A DNA stretch of 64,000 bases from Polaribacter sp. (GCA_020740485.1 DYMN01000008.1:1-64000); one strand, 5' to 3'; shown: positions 46,890 to 55,490, numbered from the stretch's first letter. Notes: generated by a model from the letters alone, not told the origin. A program made the numbers and translations.

Positions 46890-48764
46890 ATGAGCAAAGG
46901 TAATATCAACATCTCCACTGAGAACATTTTTCCCATTATCAAAAAATTCTTGTATTCCGACCACGAAATTTTCTTGCGTGAGTTGGTTTCTAATGCTACG
47001 GATGCTACCCTAAAATTGAAACATCTTTTCAGCATCGGCGAAGCCAAGGGAGAATACGGCAATCCTATTATTGAAATCAAAATTGACAAAAAGAAAAAAA
47101 CCTTGCATATCATAGACCAAGGTATCGGGATGACGGAAGAAGAAGTGAAAAAATACATCAATGAAATTGCTTTTTCGGGGGCTGAAGAGTTTGTAAATAA
47201 ATACAAAGACAAATTAGGTGACACCGGTATTATTGGTCACTTCGGATTAGGGTTTTATTCTGCCTTTATGGTTTCTGAAAAAGTAGAAATTTTGACCAAA
47301 TCCTATCAAGATGGCAGTCAAGCCGTACGTTGGGAATGTGATGGCAGTCCGGAATATATTCTTGAGAACATTGAAAAATCGGAACGCGGCACTGAAATCA
47401 TTTTACATATAGACAAGGATTCTAAAGAATTCTTAGAAGAAAGTCGCGTCAACGAATTGTTACAAAAATACAATCGTTTTATGCCGATTCCTATCAAACA
47501 CGGAATGAAAACCGAATATGTTTCTGTAGGGGAAGGTGACGATGCGAAAGAAGAAAAAATTGAAGTGGACAACATTATCAACAACCCGAATCCGGCTTGG
47601 ACTAAAAAACCAAGTGAATTGACCGATGAAGATTACAAGAATTTTTATCGCGAATTGTATCCCATGCAGTTTGACGAACCCTTGTTTCACATTCACTTGA
47701 ATGTAGATCATCCGTTTCATTTGACCGGAATTTTGTTTTTTCCTAAAATGACCAAAAATTTGGATATTCAAAAAGATAGAATCCAATTGTATCAAAATCA
47801 AGTGTTTGTTACAGATAATGTAGAAGGCATTGTTCCAGATTTCTTGCAAATGTTGAAGGGAGTTATTGATTCACCGGATATTCCACTCAACGTATCTCGC
47901 AGTTATCTGCAAGCAGATGGAGCTGTTAAGAAAATAAAAGACCACATCACCAAAAAAGTAGCAGATAAATTGGCGGGATTATTTAAGAACGAGCGTGAAA
48001 ATTTTGAAAATAAATGGGATGATATTAAAGTAATCATAGAGTATGGCATGCTTTCAGAAGATAAATTCTATGAAAAAGCCAAAACGTTTGCTTTATTCCC
48101 TACGGTGGACAAAAAGTATTTTACTTTCGAGGAATTAAAAGAAAAAACCAAAGATTTACAAACTGACAAAGATGGCAATTTAGTCCTTCTTTACGCTTCA
48201 GACGAAGCTAAACAACATTCGTTTATAGAAAAAGCACAAGCCAAAGGCTATGAAGTTTTGATTATGAATTCGCCAATCGTTTCGCATTTGTTGCAAAAAT
48301 TGGAAGGCGATAATGAAAAAGTGAAATTTGCACGGGTAGATGCTGATTTTATCGACAATTTGATCAAAAAAGACGATACCAAAATCTCTAAACTTTCAGA
48401 TGATGAAAAGAAAAAATTGGAAGACATTGTGAAAGAAGTGGTTCCTGCATCTAACTATAATGTTCAAATGGAAGCCTTAGATAGCGATGAAGCGCCATTC
48501 ATCATCACCCAACCCGAATTTATGCGCCGTTACAAAGAAATGAGTATGACCGGTGGTGGTATGATGGGATTTGGTGATTTTCCCGATTCTTACAATTTGG
48601 TCGTTAACACTAATCATCCGTTGATGGATAAAATCTTGAATGACCCCGAACACAATAAAGACATGGTCAATCAAGCCTTGGATCTAGCAAAATTATCCCA
48701 AAACTTATTGACAGGAAAAGATTTAACCGAGTTTGTGAAACGCAGCTTCGAAATGATGAAATAG
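46890..48764 (+). CDS. htpG: Molecular chaperone HtpG (bacterial Hsp90)
   Basis: This 624-residue chaperone has an N-terminal GHKL ATPase domain with FLRELVSNATDATLKL (catalytic Glu and Asn), DQGIGMTEEEV, GHFGLGFYSAFMVSE and the later RGTEIILHI. The middle domain includes DEPLFHIHLNVDHPFHL, DIQKDRIQLYQNQVFV and the arginine segment PLNVSRSYLQAD (about 345). The C-terminal dimerisation domain ends EFVKRSFEMMK. It is a cytosolic stress chaperone and a single-gene unit. Confidence 0.96.
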   Translation: MSKGNINISTENIFPIIKKFLYSDHEIFLRELVSNATDATLKLKHLFSIGEAKGEYGNPIIEIKIDKKKKTLHIIDQGIGMTEEEVKKYINEIAFSGAEEFVNKYKDKLGDTGIIGHFGLGFYSAFMVSEKVEILTKSYQDGSQAVRWECDGSPEYILENIEKSERGTEIILHIDKDSKEFLEESRVNELLQKYNRFMPIPIKHGMKTEYVSVGEGDDAKEEKIEVDNIINNPNPAWTKKPSELTDEDYKNFYRELYPMQFDEPLFHIHLNVDHPFHLTGILFFPKMTKNLDIQKDRIQLYQNQVFVTDNVEGIVPDFLQMLKGVIDSPDIPLNVSRSYLQADGAVKKIKDHITKKVADKLAGLFKNERENFENKWDDIKVIIEYGMLSEDKFYEKAKTFALFPTVDKKYFTFEELKEKTKDLQTDKDGNLVLLYASDEAKQHSFIEKAQAKGYEVLIMNSPIVSHLLQKLEGDNEKVKFARVDADFIDNLIKKDDTKISKLSDDEKKKLEDIVKEVVPASNYNVQMEALDSDEAPFIITQPEFMRRYKEMSMTGGGMMGFGDFPDSYNLVVNTNHPLMDKILNDPEHNKDMVNQALDLAKLSQNLLTGKDLTEFVKRSFEMMK

Positions 48765-48935
48765 CCATAAGAATTATATCATACCAACCGGAGATGATCA
48801 AATGGCTATAACATGTGACCAATAAAAAACAATAAATTTAAACACATGAAATAATAGCACAAGGATTACACAGCTTTTGCAAATTTTCACAGTTTTTTTT
48901 TATTTGTATCCCAATAACAATAGGGATGTAAATAT

Positions 48936-48990
48936 AACCACAACAATTTGATGATTACTTTTATCATATTGTTGTGGTTTTATTATTTTT
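48936..48990 (+). terminator. Large hairpin between htpG and the DUF1003 gene
   Basis: A 12-bp stem AACCACAACAAT / ATTGTTGTGGTT (48936-48947 and 48968-48979) extends inward, after a 3-nt bulge, by ATGAT/ATCAT around a 7-nt loop. TTATTATTTTT follows. It lies 172 bp after htpG and 26 bp before the next start, so it may be a terminator or a leader element. Confidence 0.75.
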
Positions 48991-49015
48991 ACATCAAATT
49001 AAAAAAATCAAAATC

Positions 49016-49420
49016 ATGAGTGACGTAAAAAATTCAAATCATTTATATAGCACGATAGTAAAGGACTCTCAAAAGTTTGCTATTTTCATCACAGATAAAG
49101 TAGGTACCATAGGGTTTTTTGCAATAATCTTTTTTTGGACTCTAATTTGGCTGTCTTGGAACACCTTAGCTCCTAAGCATTTGCAATTTGACCCTGAACC
49201 GGCTTTTGTTTTGTGGCTTTTTATTTCAAATGTGATTCAGATTTTTTTGATGCCCTTGCTGATGATAGGACAAAATATACAAGGGAAATTTGCTGAAATC
49301 AGAGCCGAAAACGATTATGAAGTCAATCTAAAAGCAGAGAGAGAAATTGAAGATTTAAAAGCCGAATTAGCAGAGATTAAATCTCTACTGAAAGACGTTT
49401 CAGATAAATTAGATAAGTAA
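49016..49420 (+). CDS. DUF1003 family membrane protein
   Basis: This 134-residue protein has two transmembrane helices (about 25-48 and 62-85) and a charged C-terminal coiled coil (EREIEDLKAELAEIKSLLKD). The DUF1003 signature is FITDKVGTIGFFAIIFFWTL, then WNTLAPKHLQFDPEPAFVLW. Start 49016 (MSDVKNSNHLY) is preferred over an in-frame upstream start at 48974 that lies inside the hairpin stem. Function unknown; the family occurs with stress and metal-resistance genes elsewhere. Confidence 0.9.
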   Translation: MSDVKNSNHLYSTIVKDSQKFAIFITDKVGTIGFFAIIFFWTLIWLSWNTLAPKHLQFDPEPAFVLWLFISNVIQIFLMPLLMIGQNIQGKFAEIRAENDYEVNLKAEREIEDLKAELAEIKSLLKDVSDKLDK

Positions 49421-49440
49421 AATTACATTAAAAATCACTT

Positions 49441-49902
49441 TTATTTCTCATTAAACATTTTTTCTAAAACCTCATATCTGTAATCAAATATTTCTATTAA
49501 TTTTTTTTTGATTATCAATGCGTTGGCTATGCTACCCAAAAAACCAAATGGAGGAGCATACGTTACAATATCACGCATCAAAATGCCATTAGTAGTCGGA
49601 GTTAAAATATGCTGATGGTGCCACAATACATAAGGACCAACTCTTTGTTCATCTACAAAATACTGCTTATCGACCACGTGAGTAATCTCAGTCAGCCAAT
49701 CCGATTTTATACCCAAAAATGGACTTACTTTGTATGAAATCATCATCCCTTGATACATTTTTCCGGGCACCTCGTCTGATGTAATATCAAACCCCATATA
49801 TTTTGGCGTTATTTTTTTTAAATTTTCAGGAGATGATATAAAATCCCACAAGGTCTCTACGTCAGTTTGAAGTAGCTGCTCTCTTTTTAATTGGTAAAAC
49901 AT
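49441..49902 (-). CDS. SRPBCC family protein (polyketide cyclase/START-like)
   Basis: This 153-residue SRPBCC fold protein has the first strand QLKREQLLQTDVETLWDFIS, then PENLKKITPKYMGFDI, and GVLMRDIVTYAPPFGFLGSI-like sequence (GILMRDIVTYAPPFGFLGS) before the C-terminal helix with KKKLIEIFDYRYEVLE. This is the YndB/coenzyme-Q-binding-like cyclase group, which binds hydrophobic ligands; the ligand is unknown. It is convergent with DUF1003 (20 bp between stops). Confidence 0.9.
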   Translation of the reverse strand: MFYQLKREQLLQTDVETLWDFISSPENLKKITPKYMGFDITSDEVPGKMYQGMMISYKVSPFLGIKSDWLTEITHVVDKQYFVDEQRVGPYVLWHHQHILTPTTNGILMRDIVTYAPPFGFLGSIANALIIKKKLIEIFDYRYEVLEKMFNEK

Positions 49903-50062
49903 AAAAAATCAGTTTACTGTATTATAAATTTTAATGATACAAATATAAATTATTTTGTTTAATAATTATTGATATTTGATAAACAAACTATAAATTTGTA
50001 ATAGTTTTAACAAATAGCATAAAATAAAATTATATTTTTATAACATCTAAAAACTACAACTT

Positions 50063-50773
50063 ATGAGATTAGCAGATACATTTCCTAAAGTGGAAATCAA
50101 TGGATTACGTGAATTCACCCTTGATGAAATTGGAGACGAACATCTATTTACCTCTCTCGAAACGCCAATGAAAGCGGATGCCCATAAAATGAACAACGAC
50201 GAAAAAAAGAAAAGGATTGCTTTTCATTTTCGTGAAATTATGGAAACTTTAGGGTTAGATTTAACTGATGATTCGCTAAACGGCACTCCTGAGCGCGTAG
50301 CTAAAATGTACGTCGAAGAAATATTTTCTGGTCTAAATCCGGCTAACAAACCCAAAATTGCTTTATTTGACAACAAGTATCGCTATAATGAAATGTTAGT
50401 CGAAAAAAATATTTCATTTTATTCCAATTGCGAACATCATTTTGTGCCCATTATTGGCAAAGCGCACGTAGCTTATATTTCAAACGGTAAAGTTATCGGC
50501 CTATCCAAACTCAACAGAGTGGTTCAATATTTTGCCAAACGCCCACAAGTGCAAGAGCGAATGACAGTACAAATAGCAAAAGAACTACAAAGTGTTTTAG
50601 ATACCGAAAACATAGCCGTCATTATTGAAGCGAAACACCTTTGCGTGTCTTCACGCGGGGTACAGGACGATACTTCTACCACAGTAACCAGTTACTACGG
50701 TGGATTATTCAAAGACAACAATAAATTGACAGAACTTCACAATTACATCTTTAATAACCAATTCACATTATGA
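50063..50773 (+). CDS. folE: GTP cyclohydrolase I
   Basis: FolE opens GTP to 7,8-dihydroneopterin triphosphate, the first step of folate synthesis. At 236 residues it has a ~50-residue N-terminal extension before the core. The zinc ligands are visible in SNCEHHFVPIIG and KHLCVSSRGVQDDTSTTV (Cys, His, Cys), with IGLSKLNRVVQYFAKRPQVQER between them. Its stop overlaps the start of the glutathione peroxidase gene by 4 bp, so the two form an operon. Confidence 0.95.
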   Translation: MRLADTFPKVEINGLREFTLDEIGDEHLFTSLETPMKADAHKMNNDEKKKRIAFHFREIMETLGLDLTDDSLNGTPERVAKMYVEEIFSGLNPANKPKIALFDNKYRYNEMLVEKNISFYSNCEHHFVPIIGKAHVAYISNGKVIGLSKLNRVVQYFAKRPQVQERMTVQIAKELQSVLDTENIAVIIEAKHLCVSSRGVQDDTSTTVTSYYGGLFKDNNKLTELHNYIFNNQFTL

Positions 50774-51336
50774 TAAAATACAGCTTAATAGTACTTGCCA
50801 TTATTGTGGTAGTACTCGCAATTTATGCTTTTCAAAAGCCCAAACACGCAACGGAAAATGCCCCTTCTATTTATGATTTTCCTTTTTCAATAAAAGATTT
50901 GAATGGAAATTTGATTGATTTCAAAAAATTCAAAGGAAAAAAATTATTATTGGTCAATGTGGCATCAAAATGCGGTTTCACCCCTCAATACGCCGAATTG
51001 CAACAATTACACGAAAAATATGGCGATAAAGTTACCATTATAGGTTTGCCTTGCAATCAGTTTGCCAATCAAGAACCGGGATCACCCGAAGAAATTCAAA
51101 ATTTCTGCTCGCTTAATTACGGCGTTACTTTCTTGATGACAGAAAAAATAGATGTGAAAGGAGAAAATCAACATCCTATTTATCAATGGCTTACAGATAA
51201 AAACATCAACGGAGTCAAAAGTTCAACGGTAAAATGGAACTTTCAAAAGTATTTATTAGATGAAAACGGTAAGTTTATTGATTTTTATTACAGTGTCACC
51301 AAACCGATGAGTGATAGTATCACCAAAAATTTTTAG
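50770..51336 (+). CDS. Glutathione peroxidase, membrane-anchored
   Basis: This 188-residue thioredoxin-fold peroxidase has an N-terminal hydrophobic anchor (about 4-22), so it probably faces the periplasm. The catalytic tetrad is present: Cys in NVASKCGFTPQY, Gln in CNQFANQEPG, Trp-Asn in TVKWNFQKYL. A second Cys in NFCSLNYGVTF is the likely resolving cysteine, so it probably uses thioredoxin. The last 81 bp have a decayed copy at 52447-52527. It overlaps folE by 4 bp. Confidence 0.94.
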   Translation: MIKYSLIVLAIIVVVLAIYAFQKPKHATENAPSIYDFPFSIKDLNGNLIDFKKFKGKKLLLVNVASKCGFTPQYAELQQLHEKYGDKVTIIGLPCNQFANQEPGSPEEIQNFCSLNYGVTFLMTEKIDVKGENQHPIYQWLTDKNINGVKSSTVKWNFQKYLLDENGKFIDFYYSVTKPMSDSITKNF

Positions 51337-51393
51337 TAAAACCTCGAATCCGCAAGTATTATATAAAAGCCACGAATTATGCTTGTAGTTCTG

Positions 51394-51570
51394 CCACGCT
51401 TTGCGTGGTTGACAGGTACACGAATTTATCATCTCATATTGGGTGAATGCAAATTGATACTAATCCCGCCACTGCGTGATTTCCAACTTTACGTACTGCT
51501 TACAGCGGGATTCGTTTCACTACGATTTACTGAATAATAAACACTAATCTTAAATCCTTACGGATTTAAG
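51394..51570. repeat. Intergenic region with three perfect inverted repeats
   Basis: CCACGC-TTT-GCGTGG at 51394-51408, AATCCCGC / GCGGGATT at 51462-51469 and 51505-51512, and CTTAAATCC-TTAC-GGATTTAAG at 51549-51570. They lie between convergent folE-gpx and the phosphoesterase. The last one is a plausible terminator; the first two have no T-tract and resemble REP-like palindromes. Confidence 0.7.
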
Positions 51571-51596
51571 GTAAAGAATAAATTTGCAAAAAACAA

Positions 51597-52223
51597 CTAA
51601 TATTCTATCTCCACCGGATCATTAGTATATCTATATCTTTCATTGAGAATACTGGCGTTAATAAATTGAATACCATTGACTTCTTTTGTCCCATAGCCTT
51701 CGTGGACATGTCCGAAGATGTGTAACTTGGGTTTGATTTGCATTACTTTTTCCAATAAATCTTCACAACCTACATAATGACCTCTTACGGTTTTATCTAA
51801 AATCCGGAAAGGAGGTCCGTGAGTGATAAGAATGTCAGTATCAACCGGAATCAAATCCCAATGTTGTCGGATATCATCTCCAATTTCGCGATTAAAAGCC
51901 CAATTATTAAATTCGGGTTGCACTGGAGAACCCCAAATTTTTAGACCTTCAATCGTCACTCCGGAGTCATTCAAATAGGTAAGATTCTCAGGGATTATAA
52001 GTGAAATTTGCTCAGAATTTGCTCTTTCAAAATAAAAATCGTGATTCCCTGCAATAAAAATTTTGTATTTGTAATCTAAACTTTTGAACCAATTAAGAAA
52101 ATCCAAAATTTCCGGTTCTTTCCCTGTTGAAGAGACATCTCCGGCGTGTATAATCATGTCACCATCAGGTAATTCCAAATCATGGTGTCTGTTATGAGTA
52201 TCCGATATGAGAATGATTTTCAT
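51597..52223 (-). CDS. Metallophosphoesterase
   Basis: This 208-residue calcineurin-like phosphoesterase carries all metal motifs: ISDTHNRH at the start, HAGDVSSTG, FIAGNHDFYF, ILITHGPPF and IFGHVHEGYG. The length and simplicity resemble the YfcE / Ser-Thr phosphatase-like group with a predicted role on phosphodiesters; the substrate is unknown. It is a minus-strand single gene flanked by the hairpin region on one side and by the remnant-filled gap on the other. Confidence 0.92.
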   Translation of the reverse strand: MKIILISDTHNRHHDLELPDGDMIIHAGDVSSTGKEPEILDFLNWFKSLDYKYKIFIAGNHDFYFERANSEQISLIIPENLTYLNDSGVTIEGLKIWGSPVQPEFNNWAFNREIGDDIRQHWDLIPVDTDILITHGPPFRILDKTVRGHYVGCEDLLEKVMQIKPKLHIFGHVHEGYGTKEVNGIQFINASILNERYRYTNDPVEIEY

Positions 52224-52234
52224 TGTTTTTGCGG

Positions 52235-52445
52235 TTAAAATGGATTTCTTATTACGCTTCCTTTACTCTTGTGAATTTCAATAATGTCATTTATTATATT
52301 CTGTAATGTGTAATACACATCATCTCCCTCTAAACCTATTTTTTTTAAAAGTTCCCTATTCTCAACAATTTTGACATTTCTTTCTTCCTCCGGAATACTT
52401 CAAATTTCATAAAATTTTCTGAAAACAATTTCACTATTTGAAATA
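52235..52445 (-). pseudogene. Fragment of an unrecognised gene, one in-frame stop
   Basis: On the minus strand a frame reads RFHLTISNSEIVFRKFYEI, a TGA (52402-52400), then SIPEEERNVKIVENRELLKK and onward to GSVIRNPF and stop at 52237-52235. There is no start codon. The composition looks protein-like (charged helix, then YYTLQNIINDIIEIHKSKG) and continues across the TGA. The family is unknown. Its upstream end abuts the glutathione peroxidase remnant. Confidence 0.45.
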
Positions 52446-52446
52446 G

Positions 52447-52527
52447 TTAGATGAAAACGGAAAATTTATTGATTTTTAATACAGCGTAACGAAACCAATG
52501 AGTGATAGCATCATAAAAAAACTTTAA
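52447..52527 (+). pseudogene. Remnant of a second glutathione peroxidase gene (3' end)
   Basis: These 81 bp align without gaps to the last 81 bp of the intact gene (51256-51336), with 13 mismatches by my count. Translation gives LDENGKFIDF, an in-frame TAA, then YSVTKPMSDSIIKKL and stop. Compared with the intact copy, the first Tyr codon of FYYSVTKP became a stop. The 5' part of the gene is missing. Confidence 0.85.
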
Positions 52528-52632
52528 TTAAAAAATAATTTCCCTAATTCCCTTAAAATCGATTCTTTTTACTCCAATGAAAATCGGAGTTTTTTTTTAT
52601 CTAATTGTAAACAAAAATTATCTTTGCATTTT

Positions 52633-52660
52633 AAAGTTGGAAGTTGGAAGAATGAAGTTG
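52633..52660. repeat. Four degenerate heptads (GAAGTTG family)
   Basis: AAAGTTG, GAAGTTG, GAAGAAT, GAAGTTG in tandem at 52633-52660, about 160 bp upstream of the DUF4177 gene. Same family as at 34668 and 45805. Confidence 0.75.
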
Positions 52661-52818
52661 GTAATTTATAAATTAGAAAACTAAATCGACAAAATTATAA
52701 AAATAAATCTCATTAGCACTCAGAACTAAATTCTAACCCAAATAAATTACCTAACAAGCTCAAAATTTATCCAATAAATTGGGAACAAAACTCAAAATTT
52801 AGAAATCAAAACAACAAA

Positions 52819-53016
52819 ATGAAAGAATACAAATTCATCCATCAAAAATTAGTTACTTTTAAAAAAGATGACGATTTCGAAGAATTGCTTAACTCCTACG
52901 CTTCTACCGGATGGCGTGTTGTCAATGCATTTGTGCATCGCGGTTTGGTAAAAGCCATCTTGGAACGAGACAAAAAAGATAACAACTCCGCAAGCCATTC
53001 AATTGAAAACAAATAG
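52819..53016 (+). CDS. DUF4177 family small protein
   Basis: This 65-residue protein is a compact DUF4177 domain: KEYKFIHQKLVTFKKDDDFE, then LLNSYASTGWRVVNAF and GLVKAILERDKK. The pattern E-Y-K, G-W-R-V-V and A-I-L-E-R is diagnostic. The tail NNSASHSIENK is disordered. Function unknown; such proteins are probably small beta-alpha adaptors. It has its own terminator at 53071. Confidence 0.85.
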   Translation: MKEYKFIHQKLVTFKKDDDFEELLNSYASTGWRVVNAFVHRGLVKAILERDKKDNNSASHSIENK

Positions 53017-53070
53017 CTGCGTTTTTTGACATACAAAAACCTCAATTCTTAATAAAACACTAAAATAGGA

Positions 53071-53100
53071 AAACACGTACTTAAACGTGTTTTTTTTTGA
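53071..53100 (+). terminator. Terminator of the DUF4177 gene
   Basis: Stem AAACACGT / ACGTGTTT with loop ACTTAA, followed by eight more T. A GTG start at 53087 for the next gene would fall inside this hairpin, which argues for the TTG start at 53126. Confidence 0.85.
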
Positions 53101-53125
53101 TTATTTTTGCTCCAAATTCACAAAA

Positions 53126-54787
53126 TTGAAACAATTTTTATTCACGCTGATACTCTTATTTTCATTTTTGTCGCAAGCGCAACAGAAAAAAATAGAAATC
53201 ATACACGCTGACCACACTTTTACCGATGAAGAAAAGTATCCGGGCGCCATTGTGGTTTTAGGAAATGTAATGGTAGAACATACAGGCGCTACCCTGCAAT
53301 GCAAGCAAGCGCTTATTTATCAAAAAGCTAATCTCATAAAAGCCTTTGGAGACGTTTTGATCAATCAAGGGGATACCTTAACGCAAACCAGCAAATATGT
53401 AGATTACAACGGGAATACTAAAGTAGCCAAATCTTGGGGAAATGTAATCCTCAAAGACCCAAAGATGACGCTTACCACCGACACACTGCGCTTTGATCGC
53501 GCTCAACAGCTGCTCTATTATGACGACAAAGCTACTATTACTGATTTTGACAATACCCTTAAAAGTCAGGTAGGAAAATACTACTTAAAAGAATCTAAAT
53601 TTGAAGCCCTTTCTAGTGTAATCATTACCAATCCCGATCATACTGTAACGTCAGATCATTTGGAATATTTTACCAATACTGGCTATACTTATTTATTCGG
53701 ACCTTCAACCATTAAAGATTCAATTAATACGCTTTATTGTGAAAATGGGTTTCACGATTCACGAAAAAAAATATCCATTTTTACCAAACGTTCTAAAATT
53801 AACTACAAAGATCGGGTGGTAGAAGCTGATTCTATGTACTACGACAAAACGAAACAATACGCTGCTGCCCATTCGAACATTGTAGTAACCGATACGCTAA
53901 ATAAAATCATCATCAAAGGTCAATTCTCTGAATATTTTGAAGCAAAAGACTCGGTTTACATCGTAGGGAAACCCTATGCTTTAAATTACCAAGATAAAGA
54001 CAGCACCTTTATTCACGGAGATACCCTAATGATAACCGGAAAACCCAAAGAACGCATCCTGCGTGCCTACCATCGGGTGAAATTTTTCAATAAAGATATG
54101 CAAGGCAAATGCGACTCACTCTACACTAACGAAAGTAAAGGAATTACCAAAATGTTCCGTAGACCGGTGCTATGGAATGCACAAAATCAAATTTTGGGCG
54201 ATTCCATTTATTTCACTTCCAATGTTGAAACAGAAGAATTAGACTCTTTAAAAGTATATCACAACGCCTTTGTTATCAGTAAAGACAGTTTAGGCGACGG
54301 ATATAGTCAGATCAAAGGCAAGTTACTATTCGGAAAATTTGTCAGAGATACATTAGATAACGTGTTAGTGTTGGGCAACGGACAAATGATCAATTACAAT
54401 AGAGATGAAAACAATGAATTAATAGGGATTACCAAAGTAATTTGCAGTGATTTATCATTTAAATTATCCAATGGAAAATTGAATGAAGTGAAATTTATCA
54501 CGATGCCGGATGGCAAAACCTATCCGGAATCTCAATTTCCGGAAGAAGATCGAAAATTGCCCGGATTTGAATGGCGCATAACGGAACGTCCTATGAAATG
54601 GGAAGACATTTTTATCAAAGATGAAGGCGATGATGAAAAAATAAAAGCACTTATAGAAGCTGAAAAGCAATTTAAAATTGACGAAGCCAATCGCATCAAA
54701 GAAGAAGCAGAAAAAGCAGCCGCTTTCGAAAAGAAAAAATTGGATTCAGAAAAGAAAAATGTTGAAGAAAAACTAAAGATTAAATGA
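53126..54787 (+). CDS. OstA-like (LptA/LptD N-domain-type) exported protein
   Basis: This exported protein has about 553 residues and repeated OstA/LptA-type beta-jellyroll segments. The TTG at 53126 starts a clean signal peptide (KQFLFTLILLFSFLSQAQQ) and is preferred, since the only upstream start (GTG 53087) lies in the preceding terminator; a -7-like TATTTTTG at 53103-53110 fits. The body repeats a DxLxYDxxxxxAxAxGNVxI pattern (for example VDYNGNTKVAKSWGNVIL, ADSMYYDKTKQYAAAHSNIV). The tail is a charged coil. Likely role: LPS transport across the periplasm. It overlaps the HAD gene by 4 bp. Confidence 0.87.
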   Translation: MKQFLFTLILLFSFLSQAQQKKIEIIHADHTFTDEEKYPGAIVVLGNVMVEHTGATLQCKQALIYQKANLIKAFGDVLINQGDTLTQTSKYVDYNGNTKVAKSWGNVILKDPKMTLTTDTLRFDRAQQLLYYDDKATITDFDNTLKSQVGKYYLKESKFEALSSVIITNPDHTVTSDHLEYFTNTGYTYLFGPSTIKDSINTLYCENGFHDSRKKISIFTKRSKINYKDRVVEADSMYYDKTKQYAAAHSNIVVTDTLNKIIIKGQFSEYFEAKDSVYIVGKPYALNYQDKDSTFIHGDTLMITGKPKERILRAYHRVKFFNKDMQGKCDSLYTNESKGITKMFRRPVLWNAQNQILGDSIYFTSNVETEELDSLKVYHNAFVISKDSLGDGYSQIKGKLLFGKFVRDTLDNVLVLGNGQMINYNRDENNELIGITKVICSDLSFKLSNGKLNEVKFITMPDGKTYPESQFPEEDRKLPGFEWRITERPMKWEDIFIKDEGDDEKIKALIEAEKQFKIDEANRIKEEAEKAAAFEKKKLDSEKKNVEEKLKIK

Positions 54788-55395
54788 ACATCAAAAATAT
54801 TATTTTTGACTTTGGGGGCGTATTGGTAGATTGGAATCCGCGTTATTTATACAAATCGGTATTTAATGACGACGAGAAAATGGAATGGTTCTTGAAAAAT
54901 ATTTGTACCGATGAATGGAATTTAGAACAAGACCGTGGCAGAAGTTTAGCCGAAGGTACTCAACTTTTATTAGATAAACATCCTGAATACAGCGACTTAA
55001 TCAAGATGTTTTACGACCAATGGGAAGTAATGCTGCACAGCGATATTCCGCAAACGGTGGAAATATTGTACCAACTTAAACCGCATTATCATCTATATGG
55101 ATTGACGAATTGGTCGGGAGAGACATTTCCGATAGCTTACAAACGTTATTCATTTTTTAGAGAATTTGAAGGTATTGTGGTTTCCGGTGATGAAAAACGC
55201 ATCAAACCCGACCCCAAAATATTTGAATTAATTTTGGAACGTTACAATCTAAAACCGGAAGAATCGTTGTTTATTGACGATAACAGCAACAATATCAACC
55301 AAGCGAATGGAATGGGATTTAAGACCATTCATTTTTTAAATCCGGAACAATTGAGAATGGATTTGAATATTTTAATTAGCAGATTAGCGAATTAG
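54784..55395 (+). CDS. HAD family hydrolase (phosphatase)
   Basis: This 203-residue HAD phosphatase of the HAD-IA group has the nucleophile Asp at residue 9 (IIFDFGGVLVDWN). A cap region follows (WFLKNICTDEWNLEQDRGRS). Motif II is YGLTNWSGETF, motif III lysine lies in SGDEKRIKPDPKIFE, and motif IV is LFIDDNSNNINQA. The substrate is unknown. It is coupled to the OstA-like gene by a 4-bp overlap. Its last seven codons are part of an octamer tandem repeat (55375-55454), so its C-terminus is repeat-derived. Confidence 0.92.
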   Translation: MNIKNIIFDFGGVLVDWNPRYLYKSVFNDDEKMEWFLKNICTDEWNLEQDRGRSLAEGTQLLLDKHPEYSDLIKMFYDQWEVMLHSDIPQTVEILYQLKPHYHLYGLTNWSGETFPIAYKRYSFFREFEGIVVSGDEKRIKPDPKIFELILERYNLKPEESLFIDDNSNNINQANGMGFKTIHFLNPEQLRMDLNILISRLAN

Positions 55396-55454
55396 CAGAT
55401 TAGCACATTAACACATTTCCAAATTATCTAATTTCCAAATTAGCAAATTGACAG
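55375..55454. repeat. Ten degenerate octamers spanning the HAD stop codon
   Basis: Ten consecutive octamers, all in the same phase: ATTAGCAG, ATTAGCGA, ATTAGCAG, ATTAGCAC, ATTAACAC, ATTTCCAA, ATTATCTA, ATTTCCAA, ATTAGCAA, ATTGACAG. The first units encode the C-terminal ISRLAN and stop of the HAD gene. Confidence 0.8.
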
Positions 55455-55490
55455 AATTACTTTCTAACGCCTTTAACAACTTCAATCTAT

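Larger units (their letters stand above)
52224..52818. other. 595-bp gap with gene remnants and repeats
   Basis: Besides the two pseudogene fragments, the gap holds a short hairpin around 52560-52598 (ACTCC...GGAGTTTTTTT, a terminator-like element), four heptads at 52633-52660 and an A/T-rich leader for the DUF4177 gene. No other reading frame of substance is visible. Confidence 0.6.
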
